Shown: positions 16,624 through 23,975 of the stretch, in pieces
Position numbering within the stretch: the first letter of the stretch is position 1
Layout: the number at the start of each line of letters is the position of its first letter
Source of the DNA: an uncultured Collinsella sp.
GTDB lineage: Bacteria; Actinomycetota; Coriobacteriia; Coriobacteriales; Coriobacteriaceae
DNA: 38,281 nucleotides
Assembly (NCBI GenBank): GCA_902491895.1
Contig: CABUJH010000015.1
Location: 1-38,281 of the forward strand
Direction of reading: 5' to 3'
The notes under the pieces: model-generated
Database searches by the model: none
Told to the model about the DNA's origin: nothing
The model's input: the letters and a program-made list of their open reading frames with translations, nothing else
Translations under genes and position numbers: made by a program

Positions 16624-18090
16624 TTGTCACAGTTCACCGATATCAGCCGCATTAACGTGTGCGGCGGCGACGGCGGAGCCGGATGCATGTCGTTTAGGCG
16701 CGAGGCATTTGTCCCCAAGGGCGGCCCCGATGGCGGCGACGGCGGTCGTGGCGGCAATGTCGTCATCCAGGCCGATGCTCAGCTGTCTTCGCTGATCGAT
16801 TACCGCTTTAAGCATCACTTTCGCGCCGAGCGCGGCACGCACGGGCAGGGTGCCCGTCGTAACGGCAAGAGCGGCGAGGACCTGATTCTCAAGGTCCCTA
16901 TGGGTACCGTGGTGCGCGAGCTCGACCCCGAGACGCAGACCCCGATGTTCGAGATTGCCGATCTGGTGCATGATGGCGAGCGCGTTGTCGTGGCTCCTGG
17001 TGGCGCCGGTGGTCTCGGCAATACGCACTTTGTGACGTCGGTGCGCCGCGCGCCCGCGTTCGCTCAGCTGGGCGAGCCGGCCGAGGAGCACTGGATCGAG
17101 CTCGAGATGAAGCTTATGGCTGATGCCGCGCTCGTGGGCTTTCCCTCGGTGGGTAAGTCATCGCTCATTGCGCGCATGAGTGCCGCCCGCCCCAAGATCG
17201 CTGACTACCCGTTTACCACGCTCGTGCCGAACCTCGGCATGGTGCGTGCCGGCGAATATTCTTACGTCGTTGCCGACGTCCCCGGTCTCATCGAGGGCGC
17301 GAGCGAGGGCCGTGGCCTGGGTCACCAGTTCCTGCGCCACATTGAGCGTACGGCCCTAATCATGCATGTCGTCGACATGACGGGTGGTTTTGAGGATCGC
17401 GATCCGGTCGAGGACTATCGCATCATCAACCGCGAGCTCGAGCAGTATGGCGCCGAGCTTTCGGAGCGTCCGCAGATCGTCGTCGCTAACAAGTGCGATG
17501 CGCCGGGCACGGCTGACAAGATTGCCGACCTTAAGCGTGCGGCGCTCGACGATGGCCATATGTTCTTTGCCGTGTCTGCTGTTACGGGCGCCGGCCTCAA
17601 CACGCTGATGCTTGCCGTGGGCGAGCAGGTGGCTAAGCTGCGCGCCGAGTTGGCTGTCTCCGATGAGCCGGTCGTTCTGCGCGACGATGAGTGGGAGCGC
17701 CGTCGCCTGCAGCGTGAGAAGCGTTTCCGCATTGTTCAGGAAGAGCCCGGTGCCTTCCGCGTGGTCGGTCGTGCCATTGAGCGTATGGTCATCCAGACCG
17801 ACTGGGAAAACGAGGAAGCCGTCATTTACCTGCAGCATAAGTTTGCGCGTATGGGTGTTGACGACGCGCTCGAGAAGGCCGGTTGCCGTGCGGGCGACGA
17901 GGTCCGCATTTGTCAGCGCGCCTTTGACTTTGAGGGCGCTGAGGACTTCTCGGAGTACGAAGAGCTCGAGGATGCTGACGAGGACGTTGCCGTTGAAGCC
18001 ATTGACGTGGCCGATGCTGCGGATGAGGGCGTCGAGGTTGTCGATGCGGCGGATGCCGCGGGCGATGCCGAGACCTCGGAGGGCGAGTAA
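16624..18090 (+). CDS. obgE: Obg GTPase, ribosome assembly
   Basis: A GTPase that acts in 50S subunit assembly and stress control. The 488-residue protein has the glycine-rich Obg fold (1-158, with the GGPDGGDGGRGG motif), the G domain with G1 GFPSVGKSS (172-180), G3 DVPGLIEGA and G4 NKCD, then the OCT domain to about residue 435. The final ~50 residues form an acidic, Ala/Asp/Glu-rich tail longer than usual. TTG 16624 has AGGAGG upstream. nadD starts three bases after the stop. Confidence 0.97.
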   Translation: MSQFTDISRINVCGGDGGAGCMSFRREAFVPKGGPDGGDGGRGGNVVIQADAQLSSLIDYRFKHHFRAERGTHGQGARRNGKSGEDLILKVPMGTVVRELDPETQTPMFEIADLVHDGERVVVAPGGAGGLGNTHFVTSVRRAPAFAQLGEPAEEHWIELEMKLMADAALVGFPSVGKSSLIARMSAARPKIADYPFTTLVPNLGMVRAGEYSYVVADVPGLIEGASEGRGLGHQFLRHIERTALIMHVVDMTGGFEDRDPVEDYRIINRELEQYGAELSERPQIVVANKCDAPGTADKIADLKRAALDDGHMFFAVSAVTGAGLNTLMLAVGEQVAKLRAELAVSDEPVVLRDDEWERRRLQREKRFRIVQEEPGAFRVVGRAIERMVIQTDWENEEAVIYLQHKFARMGVDDALEKAGCRAGDEVRICQRAFDFEGAEDFSEYEELEDADEDVAVEAIDVADAADEGVEVVDAADAAGDAETSEGE

Positions 18091-18093
18091 GCC

Positions 18094-18771
18094 ATGTCGC
18101 TGCGCGGTGGAATCGGTCTGCCCGAGCTTCCTCTAGAGGACGGGCAGGAGTTTAGGCTCGGCATTATGGGTGGCACCTTTGATCCCATCCATTACGGGCA
18201 CCTGGTGACCGCCGAGCAGGCGCGCGAGTCGCTCGACTTGGACGCTGTGCTCTTTATGCCGGCGGGCTCTCCTGCCTTTAAACTCGACAAACCGGTGACG
18301 CCGGCCGAGGACCGTTATGCCATGACGGTCCTCGCCACCGCTGCGAACCCGGCCTTTTTGGCGAGCCGGTTCGAGATCGACCGTCCGGGCGTAACCTATA
18401 CAGCCGATACGCTTCATGCCCTTCGCGACTTTTACCCGCCGCAGGTAAAGCTCTACTTTATTACGGGCGCCGACGCGATTATCGATATTGTGACTTGGCA
18501 TGATGCCGAACGAATCGCTGAGCTTGCTACCTTTATTGCGGCGACGCGACCGGGCTTTGATATCGATACGGCGCGTGCCCGAATCAAAGAGTCGGGGCTG
18601 CCGTTCGACGTGCGCTATATTCAGATTCCGGCGCTGGCGATCAGCTCGACGAACATTCGCAAGCGTGTTGCCCGCGGTATGAGCGTGCGCTATCTTACGA
18701 GCGAGTCCGTGCTCGGCTACATTCGCAAACGCAGGCTATATGCCGATTTGGGCCAAGAAGATTTTGAGTGA
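18094..18771 (+). CDS. nadD: Nicotinate-nucleotide adenylyltransferase
   Basis: Transfers AMP from ATP to nicotinate mononucleotide in NAD synthesis. The 225-residue product has GGTFDPIHYGH, with the nucleotidyltransferase HxGH motif at 33-36, FMPAGSPAFK, the substrate-binding ITGADAI, and the C-terminal SSTNIRKR (ISSTxxR). About 20 extra residues precede the catalytic fold. It is part of the obgE-nadD-yqeK-rsfS cluster, with yqeK starting 12 bases after its stop. Confidence 0.95.
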   Translation: MSLRGGIGLPELPLEDGQEFRLGIMGGTFDPIHYGHLVTAEQARESLDLDAVLFMPAGSPAFKLDKPVTPAEDRYAMTVLATAANPAFLASRFEIDRPGVTYTADTLHALRDFYPPQVKLYFITGADAIIDIVTWHDAERIAELATFIAATRPGFDIDTARARIKESGLPFDVRYIQIPALAISSTNIRKRVARGMSVRYLTSESVLGYIRKRRLYADLGQEDFE

Positions 18772-18783
18772 TGGGGGTCTACG

Positions 18784-19392
18784 TTGTCGGTAGAGGATCA
18801 GTTTGAGGGCGATGAGCGCGCGCTGCTCAAGCGCATTCAAGAGCTGCTCGATGTTCGCATGAAGGATAAGCGCAAGCGCTATGTGCATTCGCTGGGTGTT
18901 GCCGAGACCGCACTTCATCTGGCCGAGGTCTACGGCGTTGACCGCTTTGATGCCGCTGCCGCCGGCCTGATCCATGACTGGGACAAAGTGCTCTCCGACG
19001 ACGAGCTGGTCACGCGCGCTCTGCATTACGGCATTAAGATTGCCGGCTCTCCTTCCGCCGCGACGCCGCTTTTGCATGGCCCTGTTGCCGCCTATGAGCT
19101 TTCGCAGCTTTTCCCCGAGTTGTCGCCGGCCGTTTTCCAGGCTGTCGACCGTCACACCGTGGGTGCCTGCGACATGACGCCGCTCGATATGGTGGTCTTT
19201 GTGGCCGATGCCATCGAGCCCAACCGCCACGGCGACTATGCGCATGCGCTGCGCAAGATGGTGGGGGAGTCGACGCTCGATGAGTTGTTCTTCTCCTGTT
19301 TTGCGCAGGGTCTGGTCTATGTGATCCAGTCCGGGCGCTATCTTTATCCCACGGCTATTACGATTTACAACCATTACGCCCAGCTGCGCTAG
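18784..19392 (+). CDS. yqeK: HD-domain Ap4A hydrolase, YqeK family
   Basis: Members of this family symmetrically cleave diadenosine tetraphosphate, a stress-related nucleotide. The 202 residues contain the HD-type metal site: H35 in YVHSLGVAETA, H64-D65 in GLIHDWDK, H98 in LHGPVAAYEL, and the DRHTVG and VADAIEPNR segments. The start is TTG 18784 after a run of G residues. The position between nadD and rsfS matches the widespread order. The biochemical activity is taken from the family. Confidence 0.92.
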   Translation: MSVEDQFEGDERALLKRIQELLDVRMKDKRKRYVHSLGVAETALHLAEVYGVDRFDAAAAGLIHDWDKVLSDDELVTRALHYGIKIAGSPSAATPLLHGPVAAYELSQLFPELSPAVFQAVDRHTVGACDMTPLDMVVFVADAIEPNRHGDYAHALRKMVGESTLDELFFSCFAQGLVYVIQSGRYLYPTAITIYNHYAQLR

Positions 19393-19419
19393 CTCGGGCT
19401 GTCTAGAAAGAGGTATTCC

Positions 19420-19875
19420 ATGGCCGACGAGACCATGACCGACGAGCAGATTCTTGAACGTGTGGAGCACAAGAGCTTCGCCGCCACGTCCGACCGCACT
19501 GCCGCCTCGCTGTCCGCGAGCGGTGTCGCCGCCGAGGATGTCGCCCGCGCCGCCGCGCAGGCGGCCTACGACAAGAAGGGCGAGGACGTTCAGGTGCTCG
19601 ACCTGACCGAGCTTTCCGACGTATGCGACTACTTTGTGCTTGCCACTGGTACCAACAACCGCCAGGTCGATTCTATCGTCGACGAGATCGAGGAGAAGGT
19701 CGCCGAGGCTTGCGGCGAGCATCCGTTCTCCATCGAGGGCCGCGAGCAGAAGACCTGGATGCTCATGGACTACGGTTCGGTTGTCGTCCACGTTTTCACT
19801 CCCGAAGCCCGCGACTTCTACCGCCTAGAAAAGCTCTGGGGCGACGCCCCCCAGCTCCCCCTCAACCTCCTCTAG
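19420..19875 (+). CDS. rsfS: Ribosome silencing factor RsfS
   Basis: Binds L14 on the large subunit and blocks subunit joining when nutrients are low. The C-terminal ~110 residues match the family (KGEDVQVLDLTELSDVCDYFVLATG, then IEGREQKTWMLMDYGSVVVHVF and the RDFYRLEKLWGDAP end). The 151-residue product carries an N-terminal extension of about 40 Ala/Glu-rich residues. ATG 19420 is preceded by AAAGAGG. It is the last gene of the obgE cluster. Confidence 0.94.
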   Translation: MADETMTDEQILERVEHKSFAATSDRTAASLSASGVAAEDVARAAAQAAYDKKGEDVQVLDLTELSDVCDYFVLATGTNNRQVDSIVDEIEEKVAEACGEHPFSIEGREQKTWMLMDYGSVVVHVFTPEARDFYRLEKLWGDAPQLPLNLL

Positions 19876-19907
19876 TAGCTCATTTGGGACGGGGCTTTTT
19901 AGCTACC
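19875..19907 (+). repeat. Half copy of a dispersed intergenic repeat
   Basis: Begins in the last base of the rsfS stop codon: GTAGCT, then CATTTGGGACGGGG, a T-rich stretch and AGCTACC. It matches the left arm of the foldback repeat at 27894-27998 with one substitution in the first 20 bases. The ends GTAGCT and AGCTAC are complementary, so the unit can form a small stem-loop. Confidence 0.75.
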
Positions 19908-19918
19908 TTCTACCGTTC

Positions 19919-19960
19919 GCCGGGCAGTTGCATCACTCGCAGCTGCCCGGCTTTCTTTTT
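19919..19960 (+). terminator. Rho-independent terminator after rsfS
   Basis: A stem of 13 base pairs (19919-19931 with 19939-19951, one G-T pair) closes a 7-base loop and is followed by TTTCTTTTT. On the opposite strand no T run follows, so it mainly ends the + strand obgE operon before the convergent dinB gene. Confidence 0.88.
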
Positions 19961-19970
19961 GCCTAAGGGA

Positions 19971-21185
19971 CTAATCGTTGAAGCGGGATTGGCGGCCGAA
20001 GGATAGGGCGGTGTCGCCGAATTTGTCTCGGACGGCGTCGATGGCGACGGAGAGGTCGCGACGGTCGCTGGATTGGGCACCGCGGTCATCGATCTCGCAG
20101 AACAGGTCGGTCTGGATGCCGCCTTGGTGGTCGAAGTCGCTCATGCCGATGCCCGCCAGGCGCACATGCATGCCTTCCTGCCAGATGTTGTCGAGCAGTT
20201 CGAGTGCAACCGCCACGAAGATGTTCTCATCGTCGGTCGGATGCGGCAGCCGGCGCTGTGCCGTACGCCCGCTGCCATACGAATACTTAAGCTTGAGCGT
20301 TACCGTGGCACCCGTCAGCCCCTGACGGCGCAGACGGCGTCCCACTGACTCTCCCAACAGCGCAATCGCCGCTTCGATGTCCCCGCGCTCAGTCAAATCT
20401 TTCGCAAAGGTGCGTTCATTGCTGACCGACTTGACCTCACGCTCTTCATCGAGGCTCGTGACTTCGGAGATTTCGAGTCCCAGCGCACGCTGGCGCATGC
20501 GTTCGCCGTTTACGCCAAAAATAGAGGCCAAGGTGGATTCCGGTGCACGTGATAGCTCGCCGAGGGTGTAGATGCGCATGCGGCGCAGTCGTTCTTCGGC
20601 CGAGCGCCCGATGCCGCTCATGGCAGATACCGGCAGCGCGGCCAAAAAGCGCTGCTCGGTTCCGGGGCGCACGATGGTCAGCCCAAACGGCTTATCCCGC
20701 TCGCTTGCGATCTTTGCGACCGTCTTGTTGCAGCCCACGCCAATGGAGCAGGTCACTCCCAGCGCTGCCACGCGGTCGCTTATACGCCGCGCAACCAGCA
20801 GCGGGTCTTCGGGCGCAAAGCGACCCGGTGTGATATCGATAAAGGCTTCGTCGATGGATACGCGCTCAACACGCGGGGTCTCGTCGGCGAGAATCGCCAT
20901 GACCTGTGCGCTCACCTCGCGGTAGCGATCAAAGTGCCCGTGCGTCCAAATGGCTTGCGGGCACAGGCGCCGCGCCTCGGCCGAGGCCATGGCAGAGTGC
21001 ACGCCAAAGCGACGCGCCTCATACGAACACGTGGACACGACGCCGCGCGAATCGGCGTCTCCGCCCACGATGAGCGGCTTTCCGCGCCATTCGGGATGAT
21101 CGAGCATCTCCACGCTCGCAAAAAACGCATCGAGGTCCATGAGGCCCACCGCCGGACCCGTCCAGGGAGGCGGCGTGACGCCCAT
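19971..21185 (-). CDS. dinB: DNA polymerase IV (Y family)
   Basis: A translesion DNA polymerase that copies damaged templates at low fidelity. The palm acidic residues are visible in MDLDAFFASVE (Asp17 counted from ATG 21185) and SIDEAFID (Asp112, Glu113). SYEARRFGVHSAM, SIGVGCNKTVAKIAS and the GIG helix-hairpin-helix follow. QTDLF near residue 358-362 fits the sliding-clamp-binding consensus. ATG 21185 was chosen because GAGG lies five bases upstream; ATG 21224 would add 13 residues but has no ribosome binding site. It is the only - strand gene in the window and lies tail to tail with rsfS. Confidence 0.94.
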   Translation of the reverse strand: MGVTPPPWTGPAVGLMDLDAFFASVEMLDHPEWRGKPLIVGGDADSRGVVSTCSYEARRFGVHSAMASAEARRLCPQAIWTHGHFDRYREVSAQVMAILADETPRVERVSIDEAFIDITPGRFAPEDPLLVARRISDRVAALGVTCSIGVGCNKTVAKIASERDKPFGLTIVRPGTEQRFLAALPVSAMSGIGRSAEERLRRMRIYTLGELSRAPESTLASIFGVNGERMRQRALGLEISEVTSLDEEREVKSVSNERTFAKDLTERGDIEAAIALLGESVGRRLRRQGLTGATVTLKLKYSYGSGRTAQRRLPHPTDDENIFVAVALELLDNIWQEGMHVRLAGIGMSDFDHQGGIQTDLFCEIDDRGAQSSDRRDLSVAIDAVRDKFGDTALSFGRQSRFND

Positions 21186-21230
21186 GGCATCCTCATAACC
21201 GTATGTATGTTCGCGTCTTTCCATGTCATG

Positions 21231-21236
21231 AGTATA
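21231..21236 (-). promoter_or_regulatory. Candidate -10 element for dinB
   Basis: TATACT on the - strand. If used, transcription would begin close to 21224, giving either a leader of about 40 bases for ATG 21185 or a leaderless message for ATG 21224. No good -35 element is seen 16-18 bases upstream. Confidence 0.4.
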
Positions 21237-21270
21237 CCGCGCAGCTCATGTGGGGTGCGTGTATGTGCTT

Positions 21271-21306
21271 GCAAATCCCGAATTCTTGTCTAAGATATGG
21301 ATTTGC
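21271..21306. promoter_or_regulatory. Inverted repeat around a weak promoter in the dinB-rpsP gap
   Basis: GCAAATCC (21271-21278) and GGATTTGC (21299-21306) are perfect inverted copies separated by 20 bases. A weak promoter-like pair on the + strand, TTGCAA (21269-21274) and TAAGAT (21291-21296) with a 16-base spacer, overlaps them. This would fit an operator, but no regulator is known. Confidence 0.35.
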
Positions 21307-21340
21307 CCTCGACTACACCGAAGAAGTTGGTCTCACGGAC

Positions 21341-21369
21341 TTCACCTGCCCGCGTCGATGGCGTATTAT
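21341..21369 (+). promoter_or_regulatory. Promoter of the rpsP operon
   Basis: TTCACC (21341-21346) and TATTAT (21364-21369) lie 17 bases apart. The expected start near 21376 leaves a leader of about 50 bases, which contains a small hairpin GCAGC/GCTGC (21392-21406) before the GGAGGAG ribosome binding site of rpsP. Confidence 0.55.
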
Positions 21370-21425
21370 GTTCAACTGTTTGTTTGTAGTTGCAGCCTAA
21401 AGCTGCTTGGTTGGAGGAGTTTCCT

Positions 21426-21767
21426 TTGGCAGTCAAGATTCGCCTTGCTCGTCACGGCGCTAAGAAGCGTCCGTACTACCGTGTCGTCGTCGCCGATTCC
21501 CGCGCCCCGCGTGACGGTCGTATCATCGAGGAGGTTGGCCGCTACAACCCGATGACCGCCCCCAAGACCATCAACCTCGACCTCGAGAAGATCGCCGACT
21601 GGCAGTCCAAGGGCGCTCAGCTCACCGACGCCGTCGCCGCTCTGGTCAAGGCCGCCAACGAGGGCGAGAAGACCGAGACCGTCGTCAAGAAGTCCAAGAA
21701 GCAGCTCGCCAAAGAGGCCGAGGCCGCTAAGGCTGCCGCTGAGGCCGCTGAGGGCGCCGAGGAGTAA
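21426..21767 (+). CDS. rpsP: 30S ribosomal protein S16
   Basis: A small-subunit protein needed for 30S assembly. The first ~80 residues are canonical (AVKIRLARHGAKKRPYYRVV, then RDGRIIEEVGRYNP). TTG 21426 was chosen because the conserved N-terminus begins there with GGAGGAG upstream; ATG 21390 would add 12 unrelated residues. The 113-residue product has a C-terminal Lys/Ala/Glu-rich tail of ~30 residues beyond the usual length. khpA starts three bases after its stop. Confidence 0.97.
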   Translation: MAVKIRLARHGAKKRPYYRVVVADSRAPRDGRIIEEVGRYNPMTAPKTINLDLEKIADWQSKGAQLTDAVAALVKAANEGEKTETVVKKSKKQLAKEAEAAKAAAEAAEGAEE

Positions 21768-21770
21768 ATC

Positions 21771-22055
21771 GTGCCTGAGGTTGACGCTGCACAGCTCGAG
21801 GGTGAGGCAATGCTCTCAGATCGCATCGCCGATCTCGTCGAATATCTCGTTGTTCAGATCGTCGACGACCCGGATTCCGTGAGCCTTGAGGTCATCGATG
21901 GTGACGACGCCTCTACGATTGAGGTTTCGGTCGCCGAGGATGACGTCGCTAAGGTCATCGGCCGTCGTGGCCGTACCATCAAGGCCATTCGCACGCTCGC
22001 CCGTGCACTGGCCGCTCGCCTCGACACTGCTGTCGAGGTAGAGGTTCTGGGCTAG
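21771..22055 (+). CDS. khpA: KH-domain RNA-binding protein KhpA
   Basis: A small RNA-binding protein, usually encoded between rpsP and rimM; in other bacteria it pairs with KhpB and affects elongation and division. The 94-residue product has the KH signature VAEDDVAKVIGRRGRTIKAI, with the GxxG loop GRRG. GTG 21771 has GGAG in the rpsP end. ATG 21810, with GAGGG seven bases upstream, is an alternative start that fits the family length better. Confidence 0.92.
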   Translation: MPEVDAAQLEGEAMLSDRIADLVEYLVVQIVDDPDSVSLEVIDGDDASTIEVSVAEDDVAKVIGRRGRTIKAIRTLARALAARLDTAVEVEVLG

Positions 22056-22059
22056 GACC

Positions 22060-22581
22060 TTGAGGTCCCAGTACAAAAACATCGCCCGTGTGGTCAAGCC
22101 GCACGGAAGGAAGGGGGAGGTCCTCGCACAGCCGCTGCGGGGGCTTCCTTCTGTATTAGAGCCTGGTATGCGCGTCGCCCTGACGCCGCCGGCGCTCAAG
22201 CGCGACCGCTTTTGCACGGTCGTGTCCGTCACCGATACGGGCGATGGCGATCTGGTCTCGTTTGAGGGCATTGACGACTTGACGGCCGCCGAGGGCATCA
22301 CGGGATGCTACGTGCTGGCAAATCGTGACGACTTTGAGCTCGATTCGCTCGACGCTGCCTATACCGACCTGATGGGTCGCGAGGTGGTCGACGAGCGCTT
22401 CGGTTCGCTCGGCACGATCGTCGAGATCATGTCGACGCCCGCTAACGATGTTTGGGTTGTCGAGGGTGATCGGTACGGCGAGGTACTGATTCCCGTGATC
22501 GAGCAGGTCGTGCTCGATCTTCCCGACACAGGAACAATTTCCGTCCACGCTATGGACGGCCTGATCGATATGGACAAGTAG
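22060..22581 (+). CDS. rimM: Ribosome maturation factor RimM
   Basis: Assists 30S head assembly around S19. The 173-residue protein has the RimM N-terminal domain (YKNIARVVKPHGRKGEV opening) and a C-terminal PRC-barrel with VWVVEGDRYGEVLIPVI. The start is TTG 22060, four bases after the khpA stop, with only a weak ribosome binding site, so coupling to khpA translation is likely. trmD starts ten bases after its stop. Confidence 0.94.
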   Translation: MRSQYKNIARVVKPHGRKGEVLAQPLRGLPSVLEPGMRVALTPPALKRDRFCTVVSVTDTGDGDLVSFEGIDDLTAAEGITGCYVLANRDDFELDSLDAAYTDLMGREVVDERFGSLGTIVEIMSTPANDVWVVEGDRYGEVLIPVIEQVVLDLPDTGTISVHAMDGLIDMDK

Positions 22582-22591
22582 GGAGGACAAC

Positions 22592-23350
22592 ATGCTGATC
22601 GAAACCCTTTCGGTCTTTCCCGAGATGTTTGAGCCCGTCATGTCCACGTCGATTTTGGGCCGCGCCCGCAAGGCCGGCCTTTTTGATTTTAAGGCGTATA
22701 ACCTGCGCGACTGGACGCACGACCGCCATCGTACCGTCGATGACGAGCCGTACGGCGGCGGGCAGGGCATGCTCATGAAGGTCGAGCCTATCGCGGAGGC
22801 CATCGAGGCCATTAGCGCAGAGGGTCCCAAGCCCACTGTGGTGTTCTTTACCCCCTGCGGCGAGCCCTTTACGCAGCATGTGGCCGAGCGCCTGCTCAAA
22901 AGCGAGCGCCTGCTGTTTGTGTGCAGTCGCTACGAGGGCGTCGACGAGCGTGCGTATGCGTATGCCGATGAGCGTCTGTCGATCGGCGACTACGTGCTTA
23001 CGGGCGGCGAGCTTCCCGCTATGGTCGTTGCCGATGCCGTCGTACGCCTCATCCCCGGCGCCCTGGGCGACGAGATGAGCAACGTGGACGAGTCGTTCTC
23101 GACCGCCGAGGACGGAGGCCTGCTCGAGTACGCGCAGTACACCCGTCCCGCCGAGTTCAACGGCGAGGGCGTTCCTCCGGTGCTCGTGAGTGGCGATCAC
23201 GCCAAAGTCGACGCTTGGCGCCGTAAGAACGCCATCGAGCGCACCTGCCGCTGGCGTCCCGATCTGATCGAGACGGCGCGGCTCACGCCCGAGGAGCGCG
23301 CTTACGCGCAGGAGATCCTTGACGCTTCGTATTCGCAGAGCGAGGAGTGA
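22592..23350 (+). CDS. trmD: tRNA (guanine37-N1)-methyltransferase
   Basis: Methylates G37 next to the anticodon and so prevents frameshifting. The 252-residue SPOUT enzyme has the typical opening IETLSVFPEMFEP, the substrate loop PYGGGQGMLMK, and the trefoil-knot SAM site around YVLTGGELPAM. GGGAGGA precedes ATG 22592. The gene order rpsP-khpA-rimM-trmD is classic; the usual next gene, rplS, is absent here and found about 8 kb downstream. Confidence 0.97.
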   Translation: MLIETLSVFPEMFEPVMSTSILGRARKAGLFDFKAYNLRDWTHDRHRTVDDEPYGGGQGMLMKVEPIAEAIEAISAEGPKPTVVFFTPCGEPFTQHVAERLLKSERLLFVCSRYEGVDERAYAYADERLSIGDYVLTGGELPAMVVADAVVRLIPGALGDEMSNVDESFSTAEDGGLLEYAQYTRPAEFNGEGVPPVLVSGDHAKVDAWRRKNAIERTCRWRPDLIETARLTPEERAYAQEILDASYSQSEE

Positions 23351-23352
23351 GT

Positions 23353-23916
23353 ATGGTTCCTACGCAACATTCCGCGTTGAGGGGCGCTTTTGAGTGGATC
23401 GCGGTCATCGCGATCGCGCTTGTGGCCACCTTCCTGATCCGCACCTTTGTGGTCGAGCCCTTTGTGGTGCCCACCGGCTCTATGGAGGACACAATCGAGA
23501 TTGGCGACCAGATCCTGGCGCAAAAGGTGAGCCTCGAGCTCGGTCAGCCCGTCAAGCAGGGCGATATCGTGGTGTTTCACAACCCCGATGGCACCTCCGA
23601 GCATGATGTTCTTGTCAAGCGCGTTATTGCCACGGCCGGCCAGACGGTCGACCTGCAGGACGGCAAGGTGGTCGTTGACGGCCAAGCGCTCGACGAGGAC
23701 TATACGGCGGGCATGAGCTGGCCGCTTTCGGTCCAAGCGCCCGGCGCCCAGGTGAGCTATCCCTACACCGTCCCCGATGACTGTGTGTGGGTGATGGGCG
23801 ACAACCGAGAGAACTCAGCCGACTCCCGCTATTTTGGGCCGGTCGACCGCTCCGATTTAATGGCCGTGGCGCTCGTTCGCTACTGGCCGCTCAACCGCAT
23901 CGGCGCTATCGACTAA
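23353..23916 (+). CDS. lepB: Signal peptidase I
   Basis: Cleaves signal peptides from exported proteins on the outer face of the membrane. From ATG 23353 (187 aa) there is one N-terminal membrane helix (~12-30), the catalytic serine S43 in VPTGSMEDTI, the general base K89 in VLVKRVIATAGQ, and the C-terminal GDNRENSADSRYFGPV box. GAGGAG lies five bases before this ATG; a GTG at 23347 overlapping the trmD stop would add two residues. It belongs to the rpsP operon. Confidence 0.95.
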   Translation: MVPTQHSALRGAFEWIAVIAIALVATFLIRTFVVEPFVVPTGSMEDTIEIGDQILAQKVSLELGQPVKQGDIVVFHNPDGTSEHDVLVKRVIATAGQTVDLQDGKVVVDGQALDEDYTAGMSWPLSVQAPGAQVSYPYTVPDDCVWVMGDNRENSADSRYFGPVDRSDLMAVALVRYWPLNRIGAID

Positions 23917-23975
23917 AAACCGCTATAGTACAGTACCTAACCGTGTAATCGTTTCGACGAGGGGATATTAGAGGC

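Noticed and set aside
21200..21216. Possible LexA-type site CGAACATACATACG before dinB
   Set aside because: Only the first half resembles CGAAC; the second half does not match GTTCG, and it lies between the two candidate dinB starts.
23917..23975. T-box riboswitch before glyQ
   Set aside because: The gap is only 59 bases, with no room for stem I, specifier loop and antiterminator.
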